Positions 32,301 to 45,590 of a stretch of 64,000 nt of DNA are shown piece after piece. The DNA comes from Tetradesmus obliquus (Eukaryota; Chlorophyta; Chlorophyceae; Sphaeropleales; Scenedesmaceae): assembly GCA_030272155.1 (NCBI GenBank), contig CP126199.1:1178001-1242000 (forward strand). The letters are read 5' to 3'. Both the position numbers and the translations under genes were made by a program. Numbering within the stretch: position 1 is the stretch's first letter; every line of letters begins with the position of its first letter. The notes below the pieces were generated by a model, which saw only the letters and a list, made by a program, of their open reading frames with translations, was not told where the DNA came from and made no database searches.

Positions 32301-32992
32301 CTTCAACCATGCAGCATTCATTCCTACACGCTGTTGCAGGCGTCCCTCCTTCCACCCACTCACCATGGCTCCCTTGGTTGCGTAGTGGTTGTCAGGGCAC
32401 TGGTTAGCTCCCTCGCTGCTGTACGAGAAGCCCGCAGGGTTCTTGCAGTCTTTGAAGGAAGTCGAGCCTGGGTTGGACTTGAGGCCCTTGGTGCAGGACT
32501 GCGCAATGCGAGGAAGGGGCAGCGGCCGCCAGCAGCCGAGGTTGAATGTAACCTGGCATGCGCATACTGACTTGAATACTGCAGTATGCGGGGTCGCTGC
32601 TGCATTAGTATTTAGGTGTGCGCATGTGGAGACACGAGGATGAGGAGGGCAGCAGCACACGCGCTTCTGCACCCTTGCTGCCACAGCACACGGCACCCTT
32701 GCTGCCACAGCACACTGCACCCTTGCTGCCACAGCACACTGCACCCTTGCTGCCACAGCACACTGCAGCAGATGCCATCTGATCCTGAGGCGAGTGTGCA
32801 CCCTCGATCTAGCTGTTGCTTGCTGCTTGCTGCATGCGCACCTTGCAGGGTGAGTTGGCTAAGCCAAAGGTGATGTTTGCCACGCCATATGTTCCAGCTG
32901 GGCACGGCTTGATACCCATCATCTTTGCGGTTGTTGCGTTATTGAATGTAGCTGCTGCATCGTAAGCCATGCCCCAGCCGGGCAAGATGTCT

Positions 32993-33024
<32 letters not shown>

Positions 33025-34347
33025 GCCAGCGGGATCAAGCTGGGTCGAGTTGTTCAGCAAAGCAGGGGATTGTGGTTGAATTAGCATGCGAATCAGGTGC
33101 TGCCCGTGCCAGTGCGGCCAGGTGTGATGGCACTGGCTGAGGTGAGGGGCCAGAGTGATGGTGGCAATGCAGGGTTGCTGTTGCAAGCAAGCTTGATGTT
33201 GAGTGCAGCCGCTGAGGCGCAGCACAGTGCAAGGAAGTGCAAGCAAGACGTAATGCTAGCTAGCACGCAAACAAGCAAGGCGCACACAGCCACACAGAAC
33301 AACTGCTTTGCCATACTTACAACAGGAGGAGGCGGAGCTGCTGACAAAGCCAGGCCGGGTGTCATCCTGCCCCAAGGTTACGCTGCTCTCATCAGGCTCC
33401 ACCAGTGCACTGGGGATGTCCCTGCCACAGGCAGTGCAGGCAGCAGCAGCATCAGGCCCAGAGGCCTGTCCCGCAGCCACCCAGCCTGCCCGGTAGTAGC
33501 CTTGGCCTGTTGATGGATCGGTGGAGCACTTGGCGAGGCGCGGCAGGTTGAAGCCGTTGTTGACAAAGTAGCCGGGTGGCACCAGGCACTGCATAAAGGT
33601 GAGCCAAGGACAAGGCAGGCAAGCAGGGGGCAGGGGACAGAGGTGAGCCAAGGGACAAGGCAGGGCATGATTTGCAGAGGCGCGGCGGGTTGCTGCCGGT
33701 GGTGACAAAGTAGCCGGGCGGCACCAGGCACTGCAGAGAGATTTGAAGAATTGGTAAGATAAGCAGGCAGGGGCAGCAGACACGTCGGGTGAGTGTGCTT
33801 GGCGCTTGATGTCAAGCCACGCTATCAAACGGCTGGCCCCAGAACGTAGACCCGCAGCTGCCCCTTACATGTTTCAATTTGAACCATGGGAACCCCAAGT
33901 TGACACCAATCGGCTCTTTTTCTTCCTTGCTAAGCGGGAGTAATCCCGACAGACGCCAGAGCTGTGCACTGCGCAACACACATGGGCCACCCGCTGTCAC
34001 GACTCACGTCATTGATGGACTTGCTGCCGGTCTCCTGGGTGATGGATCCTCCCGGACACCTCACGCACGCAAACGTCTCATTCGCTCCGTCATTGTAGAA
34101 CCCTAAGGGGCACGCTGCAGTGGCGGTTGGGCTCGTGCCTGCCGCTCCTGAGGCATGCAGGTCTGCAGGAAGTGCTGCAGCAGTGTCGCCGGCCGTGTAG
34201 TTTGCAACCATGAATCCTGGCAGGAGTTTGTTGCAGGCCTGTGTGGATGTGGCTCCCTTGATGGTGGTGGTCCAGCCTGTGGGGCAGCTCTTGCAGGCAA
34301 CGGCCCTGACAATAGATGGCAGCAGCAGCAGCAGCGGCGGCGGCAGC

Positions 34348-34396
<49 letters not shown>

Positions 34397-37300
34397 CATT
34401 CAGCATGTGTGCTTGCTGGTTGCTGGGAGCGAACACTTCCCAGCATGCGGCACGCAATTCAGCGCGAAGGTTTTGCTCTGAACTACGTCCTTGCGTCTTG
34501 CTGGCTGCCCTCTGCAGAACATGCATTAATGACAGCATGTCACAGAGAAGATCTTCAGCTTATCACTCATCCGCTTTGCGCTGGATCTGCTGCCTATCTG
34601 AAACAAAGCTCCGCTGATCTCACCTCTTGTCATCAAGAGGCACGCTGTCAGGCCTGTACAGTCCCCAGGGGCATTCCCGCACCACACCTCCCTCCAAAAA
34701 GCGCCCAGGCGGCACCTGGCACACCTCAGCCTTGTGAATGTGCAGGCCCACATCAACATCAGGAGCACCAAAGCCCGAGGGACACGGCAGGCACTGCTTG
34801 AGCCTATTGTAGGGTCCAGGGGCATAGCTGGGGCCGGTGCACTTGATCGCCTGCTGGCCAAAGCTTGACGGAAGGACGTAGCCGCCAGTAGCTAGGCAGT
34901 CGGAGGGCCGTGTCGCTCCCTCGACCTTGGTGTCAAGGCCGTTGTTGGTTGCACCTTCGGGGTTGCAGGCCACGGCAGCGCCAGGGTCCACAGTCCACTC
35001 ATCCACCTTCTTCCACCCGGGGCCTGCAACATGACACGTCACAAATTTGTTATGACAACGTTATGACAGTCAGGCGACAGCTGGCGCTGCATGAATATGC
35101 ATCTTGAATGAACAAGGCAGAGCAACGATACCTAGCAGCTGACCTTTCTGCGTTGTGCTGAGCTCTGCATGCTGTGGGCATGGGCACCACTGAGCTTGTA
35201 ACAAGCATTGTAACAAGCTTTGTAACAATGGCGGTGTGTCAAAGAGGATAACGCAGGACACGTGCAAGAATGCAACACGGTCCTTAGAGCAGTCATATCT
35301 ACTCACAGTAGCTGCCCTTGAGGCAGCGGCTGCACTCGTACTGCTTGTTCTTCGCGGTTGGTGAGGTGCCGTTCTTCAGGCCACTGAAGGTACCAGCCCT
35401 GCAGCCTGCAAAGGGAGATGCATTGTAGCAAACAGTGTCAGCAGCAGGAAGAGTCGATGAGCAGCGTGCTCAGCAAGCAGAGCGCGGCGGTCATGTACAA
35501 TGGTGAGCATGCCCACAGGCTGTTGCCAACAATTGTGACATTGGATGTCACAATCACAAGTCCACGCGTACGGCACTACAGAAACTTTTGACAACCTCAG
35601 CAGACACAACCAAGTTGCAGCCGCCAGATCATCTCAGAGGACTTTGTTTTGCGGAAGGGTACACATAATTGCATGCACATGGCGGGCCTGCAGCAGCTGC
35701 AAGCCGTAGCAACAAAAGTTAACAACACAAATAACAGTGTAGCGCAGCCAGCTCACCGCACTGGATGATGGATGCACCGTCAGCGCCGGTGATTGCCTGG
35801 TGCCCTGCCTGACAGCGCAGGCACACGAATATGGTGCGGCTGGACACGATGCGCGTAGTGCAGCGGTTGGGCGCGCACGCGGGGATGGCCTCACCGCTGC
35901 GTTTGAATAGTTGCAAGAAAGCAGCGTGAGTCAGCGCAGCTGGTGCTAAAGAGCATTGGTGCGTAACAGCGTGATGCTTGGCGAGCAACAGGGGCGAGCA
36001 ACAGGGGCGAGCAGCATAAATGCTGGCGGCAGCCAATGCAGCTGTTACAGTGACAGAAAATCTGCTGTCCAGCAAAGCAGAAGCGTCCGGCATGCATTTG
36101 ATACAGACGCTCAGAGTTTCGCGAGGTTGACAGAGCTGTTTTTCACTGACAAGCATATGGTCATGCCACACATCTGTGTCAAGCTTGGCGTTGATGAGCC
36201 CAACTGCGCACGCATACATGCATATGCGCAAGCACGCTGCACTTGCAGTGCTGCGCAGCAAAGAGGCTCAGCAGCTGGGGTTGAGAGTGAAAGGTACCTA
36301 GCTCACACAAATCTGTGCGCCTATCTCGGGCAAACATTGCACGTGCAGCGCTGCACAGCAGAAAGGCTCACCAGCTTGGGTTGGGTGCAAAAGGCGCCAC
36401 CTGGATGTCGTACACTTCCTTGCCACCACCAAACATGTATTGGAAGGTAGTCGTGCCATTGAAAGCCACAACTTGCATCATGAAAGCATTGATGCGCATT
36501 GCCTCGTTGGCAGGGCTGCTGCTGGGCCTGTTGACCACAACAACTTTCTGCAGCGTCTTGCTGCAGGGGTAGGTCACTCTCAGCCGCACAGGGGTTGTGT
36601 CGCCTTGCCCACTGTGGCACGTTGTGTCATTGTTGCCGTCGAAGCAGTTGGAGGCAGGGAGGAGAGACCCGTCCCAGGTGCTCGACATCGTGTAGGTTAA
36701 TTGACTGGCGGGGATCTGCTGCGACATCCTCGGGCCAAACAGCATGACCTCTGCAGCAGCAGCAGCAGCGGCGGCGGCAGCAACATCAGCAGCAGTTTTC
36801 AGACGTCCAGTGGCTGCATTGCTGCGCCATCTATGCAGCCACAAACCGCGAGCAGAGCAGCAAAAGCAGACATCACACAGCTGGTGTACGCAGGTCAAGG
36901 GATTCTGGTGTCACCAGAACCTTGCACAAGACCCCCGGCAGGCATGCAGCAGCAGGTAGCGTTGGGATCGTGCAGCAACCTCAGCACTCACCATTCAGGT
37001 TGAGGTAATCGCTGACTGCAGGATTTGTCAGTCGGAGCAGCACCTGGCAGGCTGCAGCAAAGCAAGCATGCACCACAATGCAGCAGGCAGTACAGTCTTG
37101 TCAGTCACAAAGCCATTTTGTGCGCTCCTGCACCTGGTAGAACGAGGCTTGAAACAGCACTCATTCTAGACAGTACTGCATGCTATGTCAAGACCGTCCC
37201 ACAGGCGACTGGTGGTGCACACGTACTGCTGGTTGTGCTGTACGGCCAAAATGTGTACTGCTTACCTGGAGGCGGTACAGTAATTGTCTGAGTCAGCACT

Positions 37301-39943
37301 GACTGCAGTGGACTGCTGAACATAGGTCCGCCACTGCCAAGCACCTCCAAAGTGAACCGGTTCAAAGTTCGCCCAGAAGGGTGCAGCCTGCATTGTAGCA
37401 CACATGAACTTGAGTACAGTCATAACAGTTGCCAGCTGTGCGAGTAGTGCAGTGTTACACTAGCAATGTGGCTGGTTGTCAGCTGTGCCATCTGCCACCC
37501 TTCCGCAAGGCTGCTTCGACATGCGGAGACGCCGCCACGTGTGTCGCTGCCTCAGCAGCAGCCTGCTACGTGCGTGCTGCAGCCTGCACCGTCGCAGTGT
37601 AGGTTTGAAGTGGGATGCGCATAGCAGTGATGGCTGTCTAGCCATCCTTTCACCGAGGTCTTGAATACACATGCATGCATGCATGCATGCATGCATGCAT
37701 GCATGCATGCATGCATGCATGCGCAAGGCAGTCACTCACAGGCCATCGGAGCCTTGATAATTGCGGATCACCACACTTGACACGGCCTCCGAGCATGGAT
37801 AGCCAAACGTCAGGCTAGGGTTGGTGTCGGCCTCAGCTGTGTGGCATAGATCTGCCCAGCGGCCGTCAACCCTTTCATTGCTGCTGATGCCATTGACGCA
37901 GGCGCCTGCAGTGTAATCTTCATAGACACTCGAGGACTGCCCTGAGACCCAGCTGACCCTGGAACCGGCTGCGTTGTACAGCTCGACTTCGTTCAGTGCT
38001 ATGAACGTCCCAGACTGCGGCGCTGCTGTAGCGGAAATCTGGACAGCACAGTTGCCTGACAGCAGCAGCAGCAGGAGTGGGGAGGAGCCGTTGATTCGAA
38101 TCAACGCAAATGTGGGACGGGGCAGCATAGGAGCATAAAGAGCTGCACAATCTGCTGCTGCTGCCGCCTGGTGCTGCTGCTTGCTAGCATTATGTGCTGT
38201 GAACTGTGAGAAGCAATCGGCAGTACTAGCAGTTCTGCTGGAAGCAGATGCTACGCGCTGCTGCGCACCTGGAGGGGGCACAATGAACTCCTGGCTCAGC
38301 AGTGCGCGCAGCTGCGACCTGAATGTAACGGCGCCTTGCACTTCAACTTCGAGCGTGAAGTACCGAATGTCGGTGGCAGTGGAGCGCAACCTGCACAGCA
38401 AAATACAAATGTTGATATACTACGCGCCAGCGCTCACTCAGTCACCCAATATATCACTTGGCAGATTGCAGGCAGGTGCGGTGAAGAAAATCTTCACAGG
38501 AACGCGCACAGAATGTTTGCAGGAAAGTGCACGCAGGTGTCACTCTGTCGGCACAATTAGCAGCGTGCCTGGGGTATAGCAGCAAATCCCTGCGCATGAA
38601 ATATGGAAGCAGTCACGCGCCTTGCTGATGTGCACTCTGACAACGCCCATGCATTGTCATGCAGCACCAATCGCTAGAAACGTGCCAACTGCCTGCGTCA
38701 GTGGCTCAAAAACGCACATCGGATTCTGTAGCCTGGCAGCAACACACTTACCTGCCCATTTCATCTTTGAAGCCCTGCACCACTACTTTCTTCAGCGTCT
38801 CGCTGCAAGGATATGTCACTTTGAACCAGGGGCTGTTGTCACTAATGCTTAAGTGGCACAGGTCTGTCCAGAGTTCTCCAACAAGCGTGTTTGAGTTGAG
38901 TCCGTTCACACAAGCAGCTGCCGAGTAAGGCCCGTTAGGACCGATCATCGCACTGCTCTGCTGCGCTGTCAGCACCCCAGGCTCTAGCCTGGTGCCAGCT
39001 GCATTGTATAGCTCAACCTCTGCACACACCAGCAAAGCACACCACAAAAACAGCAGCAGAGCAGCAGCAGCAGCAGCAGCTTAGGCTGCAGGCTGATTGA
39101 CGCACCACATTCCTCATGCGCGGCTGATGATGGCCGAGGAGAATGCACAGTTGCTTCAAGGCAATCAATACACGGCGCGGCTGCAACATTTGCAGCACAA
39201 CACAGCAAGCTGCACAGTCGTATTTGCGGTGCTGCAGGCCTGCAGCTGCTTGATTACTTGCAGCAGCCACATGCGGGCTGCAGTTGCTGTGGCTGCCGCA
39301 ACTGCTGTGCTGCAGGCCTGGTAGGGATCCAGACACTGGCAGCAGCACCAGCATTACCATGACACGATGTTGACATCGGTACCCACCATTCAGGCCGAGC
39401 ATTACCGGGAATGCGAGCGGCACAGTTGGCCTGATGCGCAGTAGGCAGGTGTCTGCAGCAGGCCAGCAGCAACAGCAGCTAGTAGTCAAGACGGTGTGGG
39501 TGCCTGTTGTCACTCGTCACAGTTCAGGAGTGGCTGCGGTGGTGCGCCTGCTGGCGTCAGCAGCAGCGCTGCCAACCTTCCAGCTGCAGCACTGCGCTGG
39601 TGTGCCAAGCAGGCCTTGAAATGCTGGCTGGCTGATAGCTGCCAACATTAGAACGGTGTTGCAGCTCAAACAGCTGTTTGAGCTTCGGATCGTAATCTTG
39701 CTGGAAAATGTGTCTAGAAGCCACGCTAGGTTTACTGCCCAGCTGCAGCTGCCCCCTACCTGTCTGCAGCAGGCTACGCCCAGACCCTGGCTGCGCTCCA
39801 GCAAACTCCGGCAGCACTGACTGCAGCACTCCACTATGGTTATCATTAAACACACGCCCTGCCGCTCCCTGTGCTGCCGCGATGAGAAGTAGCAGACACA
39901 GTAAGACCGGGCCGGGCAACTGATAAAAACCACGCACCGACAT
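29384..39943 (-). CDS. Large secreted protein with F5/8C-like modules and Cys-rich GCC2/GCC3-like repeats
   Basis: Nineteen exons in transcript order: 39943-39577, 39452-39387, 39019-38752, 38390-38269, 38055-37740, 37387-37266, 37051-36992, 36750-36372, 35896-35757, 35405-35307, 35023-34624, 34305-34008, 33588-33321, 32990-32842, 32498-32364, 32151-31857, 31552-30539, 29990-29835, 29565-29384. All phases fit, giving 1,611 residues. The N-terminus is a signal peptide (VLLCLLLLIAAAQGAAG). Residues about 123-566 hold three related modules with parallel exon structure (LNEVELYNAAG, CVNG, VTYPCSETLKKVVV, YFTLEVE), resembling galactose-binding/F5/8 type C domains. Residues 567-1611 are Cys-rich repeats (CPPGYGG, CPAGYWQDG, CVACPEGKTS) like GCC2/GCC3 or ephrin-receptor-like modules. 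No C-terminal membrane segment is seen. Probably a cell-wall or extracellular-matrix protein. The exon 1 donor (GTTGGC) is the least certain junction. Confidence 0.85.
30132..30175 (-). repeat. Copy of the acceptor and 5' end of the penultimate exon
   Basis: The sequence repeats 29965-30000: CCCCTACCACAG acceptor followed by AGTGCC(C/T)GCCCGG. The copy lies inside the intron upstream of the real exon and lacks a good downstream continuation. Confidence 0.8.
32669..32764 (+). repeat. 24-bp minisatellite, 4 units
   Basis: Four tandem units containing CACCCTTGCTGCCACAGCAC, in an intron of the large secreted-protein gene between exons 32364-32498 and 32842-32990. Confidence 0.9.
33670..33736 (-). 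repeat. Copy of the acceptor and 5' end of exon 33321-33588
   Basis: On the minus strand it repeats TGCAG|TGCCTGGTGCC and the following CCCGGCTACTTTGT. It encodes nearly the same peptide start (CLVPPGYFV) but diverges afterwards. The region between the copies also has a duplicated GTGAGCCAAGG(G)ACAAGGC segment. Confidence 0.82.
34327..34396 (+). repeat. (CAG)n microsatellite
   Basis: An AGC/CAG tract interrupted by GGC units, in the intron just upstream (on the minus strand) of exon 34008-34305. On the coding strand it forms a CTG-rich tract before the acceptor. Confidence 0.85.
36240..36300 (-). repeat. Diverged copy of the 3' end of exon 36372-36750
   Basis: It shares the GCTGAGCC/GGTGAGCC donor neighbourhood and GCTGCGCAGCA-like flank with 36345-36390. 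Similarity is weaker than in other cases, so this is the least certain exon-end copy. Confidence 0.5.
37671..37722 (+). repeat. (ATGC)13 tetranucleotide repeat
   Basis: Fifty-two bases of perfect, self-complementary ATGC repeat lie 17 bases from the donor of exon 37740-38055. The tract could form a cruciform or RNA hairpin next to the splice site. Confidence 0.95.
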
Positions 39944-41379
39944 GGCTTTAGCTTGAATATACTTTTTCTCAGCCCCTGATGCGTATGGTATTCAGGTGTG
40001 ACGAGGCCACCGCCGTGTGCGATGAAGAATGCACCTGGATGCACTCCTCCGCCCGGCACGGTACTAAAGCGCGTTGATAATAGGTGAAAGCACTACTGCG
40101 ATTGATAGCTGTGACTTTGCACACCAATATACCATGCGTCGATGTGGCCAGCTGGAAAGGCAGTGATTCGTAGGGAGGCGACACGTGCGAGTCGGAAGTC
40201 CGATCCTGCCGGGCTACACCAAATAGGCCACTGAAACCAATCTATGGCTAGCATTATAAATACTTCAACCATTTAAGACACCTACAGTATGTCTGAATGG
40301 CTCGCTAGAGACATGATGGAGCAGTTGATCAGTTATGTCATGTGGAGAACTGCCGCTGCTGTGCCCTTTACTTGTCCTACCAAGTTGAGGACCTGTCCAA
40401 AATGCATCAGCTTCCAATTTGTAAAATTTACACCCGCACGCATCGTTTCCGGCTGTCTGTGGTGTAATCATCGTTGATTTGCCAGTTGATTACTTTCAAC
40501 TTGCCTGCACTGCAGGCTTGGGGTAAGCTTGCAGTGCAGGCAGTTGAAAGAAATCAACTGGCTATTCAACGATGTTTACAGACCCGGGTGGCCCAGGCTG
40601 CTGTCAGCAAGTTGCAGCAGCACTGTACACTGCACATGTGCACACTGCTAGGGGCCGGGCCCAGCATGAACTGATCATGAGGACTTTTCAATCCTTGCTT
40701 GGAGCAAGTGAGAGAGAGAATCCTAACACCATGTGACTATCAAGCTACAGTGGCAGGATGTGGTGCAGTAGTCATGGCAGAAAAGCATTTTGACAGAATT
40801 CACTTGAGGGGCGTGGCTGTGTGTCAAGGCTGTATGCCACATTGATGGTACCGTTCTATGTTTGAAAAGGAAGGGTGGGTGATAAACAGCCAAACACTTT
40901 TTTGTGCGGCTGTGTACATCGGCGTCGGGGCTGTGCTGCTGTCACTGCGGCAGTGCAGTGTACCGGTACAGGTACCTGCACTGTTCCTGTGGCGCCATGG
41001 TTGAATTGGTCGGTCCGTTCTTGCATCGAAACGCATGGTCTAGAATTCACACATGCCAGATTAAAACGTCGATTATTTTACATGGCCGTGATAGAGAATT
41101 TTTATCAGCAACCATATAACGGGTTTGAAATGTGGCGGGGTGGTAAGTGACATACAGCTGGGTAGCGCCTTGCAACAATGACTTTACATCGACAGGGGAC
41201 CAGTACATCTTCAAAGGTCGTGTATCTGAACTGATCTTTGCTCCAGGGCAGGGCAATCAGCCAAGTGATATTGGTCCGGCTTCGTGTGGCGAAAGAAGCT
41301 GCTGGAGTGAAAGCAGAAGCTTTACAAAGACGATGCAGGTTTGATCTGTGCAGCCCAGTTAACATCAAACATCGCGAGC
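39944..41379. other. Divergent intergenic/promoter region
   Basis: This is about 1.4 kb between the start codons of the minus-strand secreted-protein gene and the plus-strand methyltransferase gene. It should hold both promoters and 5' UTRs. No convincing TATA box was found. It contains the inverted repeat at 40469-40574. Confidence 0.55.
40469..40574. repeat. Near-perfect inverted repeat (hairpin), about 48-bp arms
   Basis: The left arm starts CATCGTTGATTTGCCAGTTG and the right arm ends CAACTGGCTATTCAACGATG. The arms pair along about 48 bases with a few mismatches around a loop of about 10 bases. It could be a short foldback (MITE-like) element or a small-RNA precursor; no target-site duplication was established. 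Confidence 0.85.
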
Positions 41380-44300
41380 ATGGCAAGCAACGCTGAGCTT
41401 GATGCCTGGACGGCGTTGGGCGGTTCGATTGAAAAGAAAAAGACGGGCAACCGCGAAACAAAAGTGTTTGTTGCCCCTGACGGTAAGTGATCGTGCTGCT
41501 GCCCGACTTCGTTGTTGTGGCACTGCTTCTGCTCTCCCGCCTTTGAGAGATTGTGACGCCACGGTGCTGCACTGGCCACAGGCAAGAAGCTAAAGACTTG
41601 GAAAGAAGCTTCTGAAGTCCTGAAGGCCGCAGGCGAGCAGGACAAGCACGGTGAGTGCAGCAGCAGCAGTTGTGGCAGCAACGTTGGCAGCAGCAGTGGC
41701 CCTGCACTGCATGCAGCCTACAGCATGTCTTGGGTATGCTAACAACAAGCATGCGGCATGCTCAGGTGCCCTTGGGATGACTCCCAGTGTAAAAGCATGT
41801 GGATCATGCACACTTCTGACGGGTGCATGGCTACTTTCGCCATGGGATGCGCACCTGTTGTTGCCCACCCACTGCTGCGCGTCCTGCAACCACTTGATTG
41901 GAACTCGAGTGCATGGTGCTCATCCCAACCACACGCTCACTGCCTGGCCACTCTTCTGCTGCTGCATGCCTACCTTGTGCCTCTTGAGTTGCAGCCCGCA
42001 AGCGCGGCCAGGCTTCCCCTGATGTGGCAGCAGATGACAAGGAGAACAAGAAGAAGCGCCAGAAGCAGCAGCAGGCAGCAACCCCCGCTGCCAAGGCCGA
42101 CACCGACAAGCCTGCTGCTGCCGACAAGAAGCCAGCCGCCGACAAACCTGCTGCTGCTGCTGCTGACAAGAAGCCAGCTGCTGCTGCTGCTGACAAGAAG
42201 GCAGCAGCTGCTGCGGACAAGCCCAAGGCCACCCCAAAGAGCAGCAAGAAGCCAGCCGCAGCTAGCAAGCGCAAGTCAGCGGCAAAGGAGGCAACACCCG
42301 AGCCTGTGAAGGAGAAGGAAGCAGACGCTGCTGCTGCTGCTGCTGCTGAGGAGGACAATGAGGCCACCCCAATGGAGGAAGACGGCGCAGCGCCAGAGCA
42401 GAACAGCGACGCAGCCGAGGCAAAGGCTGCTGCTGCTGCTGCGTCTGGCAGGCGTGCTGCGTCAGGTGTGAAGAGCTACAAGGAGGCTAAGGAGAAGAAG
42501 CTGGGCAGGAAGGATGAGGTGAAGGCCAAGGTGGAGCCCAAGGCTGAGAATGAAGGAGAGGCAGTGGCGCAGACGGCTGGCGAGAAGAGCAGCAGCATCC
42601 GCAGGTGTGGCATGGTGTTGCAGTGTTGTTTTTGTGTGGCCAGGATGTGCTGGATAGATGTGTGGCGTGTTCAGTGCACAGCTGCGCCCAGCGTGCTGCT
42701 TGCGTGTGCGCTAAATGCTTGCTCCTGTCCTTGTCGTGGGTGCTCGTCCTGCAGCGTGTTTTACTGCAGCCGATTGTGAACCAGCATCTTACAGCAGTTG
42801 TGGCGCCTTGCCTGCCGTCCCTGCCTGTTTCTGCAAGCTGACGTGGCCCTGGCTACCTTGCCCTGCTGCGCACGCCTGTGCGCTTGCTGCCTCTTCCTCT
42901 CAACAACTTACCCTCAGCTGTTCCTGCAACGGGCACTGACTAGCTTGCTCTGCTGCAATGCCTGTGTCCCCCCTGCCTCTTCCTCTCAATGCTGCGCAGG
43001 CTGCTCAACTTTGCCGTGGTGGATGACGAGGGTGAGCCGCAGCACCTGGACCGCCTGGAGCTGCTGGGCAAGCCGATTCTGCTGTCAGGTGCGTGTGCTG
43101 TTTGTTAGCATGCTGGTACATTATTCAGTGAGTCAGTGAGCAGCATGTATTTGGCAGCAGCTGGGCAGGCTGGAGCTGCTGGGCAAGCCCATCCTGCTGT
43201 CAGGTGGGGTGTGGATGGACGGCTGCTGCTGACCGCTTTGTATGACTGTGCAATGTTTGTGTGCGACGCGTACTCAGCAGCATGGCAGTGGCACTATTGG
43301 ATCCTGTGGTTCTGGGTTGGCACAAGCAGAGTGTGCATGTTTTGCTGCACCTGCTGCACCGTATGTGCTTGCCGGTTCATCCACTGCCCCACACCGCCCT
43401 CCCCTCCTCGCCAGCCATCACGTCCAAACCGTGATTGCTGCGCAGGCTCCGTGTACCCCCCTTGCTGCAGCAACTCATTGCTTGCCCCATGCCTTCCACT
43501 GTCTTCCTCACCCACACCCAACCCTGCCACTCATATGTTGACCGGATGCTGCGCAGGCTCCGTGTACCCCGAGCAGGGCTCCCTCAGCAACAAAGAAACC
43601 GGCAGGCAGCTGCAGAAGCCCTTCGGGCCCATCACCAGCTGGCACGTGCGCTACAGCAGCAGCAGCAGCAGCGCTGCAGGCCCTGAGGTGGTTGCTGTGA
43701 CAGCCAAAGCCAGCTATGTGCTGAGTAAGCCCAGCCAGGCCTACCGCAAGGTGTTTGCGGTGCTGGAGGAGCAGGCAGGGCTGGCAGGGTACGTGATGCA
43801 GGTGTGTTGAGGCAACATACAATGGCACGGAGGTGGTCTGCAGACGCGGAGTTGTGTGTTTGTCGTTTGTTGGTGTTTGGCGTGCTGGAAGAGCAGGCTG
43901 GGCTGGCCGGGCATGTTATGCAGGTGCGGCGGCTGCTGTAGTTGTTAGACAGGCAGATGACTTGTGCAATATGCTTGTGTGTGCGGTGTTAAGGTAGCAG
44001 CAGCGTGCGGGGCTGGCCTGGCATGTTGTGCAGATGCGGCGGCCGCGTTCAATGGCATGAAGCTGGTCTGCAGAGGTGCAGCCGTGTGTGTGGTGCTAGC
44101 ACAGGGCGATGCAGTGAAGCGTTGTTTTTTTGGATGCACTGGCTCACAGCTTGTAATGCTATGTTTGAGAGTTCCTTTGTTGTTGTTTCTTGCTGCCTGC
44201 AGGCCATCAACCCTGAGCTGGGCGGCAGCGCATCCGCCTCGCTGGATGCCGTGGTGGCCAAGCTGGCGCGCGCCAAGGCGGGCAAGGGCTACGCCAGCGC

Positions 44301-45558
44301 ACGCGAGGCGCTGCTGCTCAACGGCCGCTTCGTGCTGGGCCAGGTGCGCGGCTGTTGTCTGGTTGTTTGTTTGTTTGTATGGCAGGTGGGGCAGCAGCTG
44401 GGCCTGCAATGCAGCTGCTGCTCAACGGCGCTGCGTGCTGTGGCAGGTGCGTGGCTGTAGTTTGTTTATGCGTTTGCTTGTTTGTTTGTTTGTATGGTAG
44501 GTGGGGCAGCAGCTGGGCCTGCAATGCAGCTGCTGCTCGACGCCCGCTTCGTTCTGGGCCAGGTCCGCGGTTGCTAGTTTGTTTCGAGCTGCGCTAGCAA
44601 TACGCTGGTGCAGTTGGGCAGGGGATTGCTGGCGCAGGTGGGCAAGCAGCACTGCTGGTCTGTGTTTCTTCCTGAGCTGCATGCGGCTTGTGGATGCACG
44701 TCATGCTCGTGACCTCTCACAGGTGCATGATGGGTCAACTGCACACAGGGGGCTGACACTTCTCTCTTTTGTGTGCTGCTGTATTGTGTGTGCTGCTGCA
44801 GGTGGCGGCGCACGAGGCGCGCCGCGGCGGTGGTGCCAAGGCTGCTGCTGACAAGGGCAAGGGCAAGGCCCCCGCTGGGCTAAGCAGCGGGCCCTTCTAC
44901 AGCGAGCTGGAGGCAGAGGTGGGTGCTGGAACCTGTGGCAACATCTGGTTGGGATGATGTGATTGTGTGTGTGTGTTTCAGTGATGGGGAATCATGTGTA
45001 CCGTTGCTGAGCTGAGCAGCGGGCCCTTCTGCAGTGAGCTGGAGGCAGCAATGGGTGATGATAATGGACAGTGGGCACTGGCGGGTGCAGCTGAGTGATG
45101 TGCATTTTCTTGAGGCAAGGCCCCCGCTGGGCTAAGCAGCGAGCCATTCTACAGTGAGCTGGAGGCAGAGGTGGGTGCTAAAGAGCAGCAGCAGCAGCAG
45201 CAGCAGCAAACCTGTGGCAACATCTGGTTGCGATTATGCGGCGGTGCATGTATCAGTATTGAACAGCAATGTGTACCTTTGCTGGCCTGAGCAGCGGGCC
45301 CTTCTACAGCGAGCTGGAGGCAGAGGTGCGCAGTGGGGAAATACGTATGTTTCATATTTGGCAGGGGCGGGGCAGCTGAGAAGCAAACACAGGCATCTGT
45401 ATGAAGGGGCAGTTGCTGCTGGTGGTAGTGCTGGTGGCAGTGCGTGCTTCGGCAGCAGTCATCACTGTACAGAGGAGAGGAATGCTCAAATTCGGTGGCA
45501 GGGGGTTGATGCTTTTCCTTCTGCTCCCCGCTCTGCCCGACGTTGCGCTGCTTGCTAT

Positions 45559-45590
<32 letters not shown>

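Noticed and set aside
42024..42779. Separate histone H1-like gene suggested by the Lys/Ala/Pro-rich stretch
   Set aside because: It joins in frame to DNMT1 exons on both sides and has no globular H1 domain; it is the disordered N-terminus of the methyltransferase.
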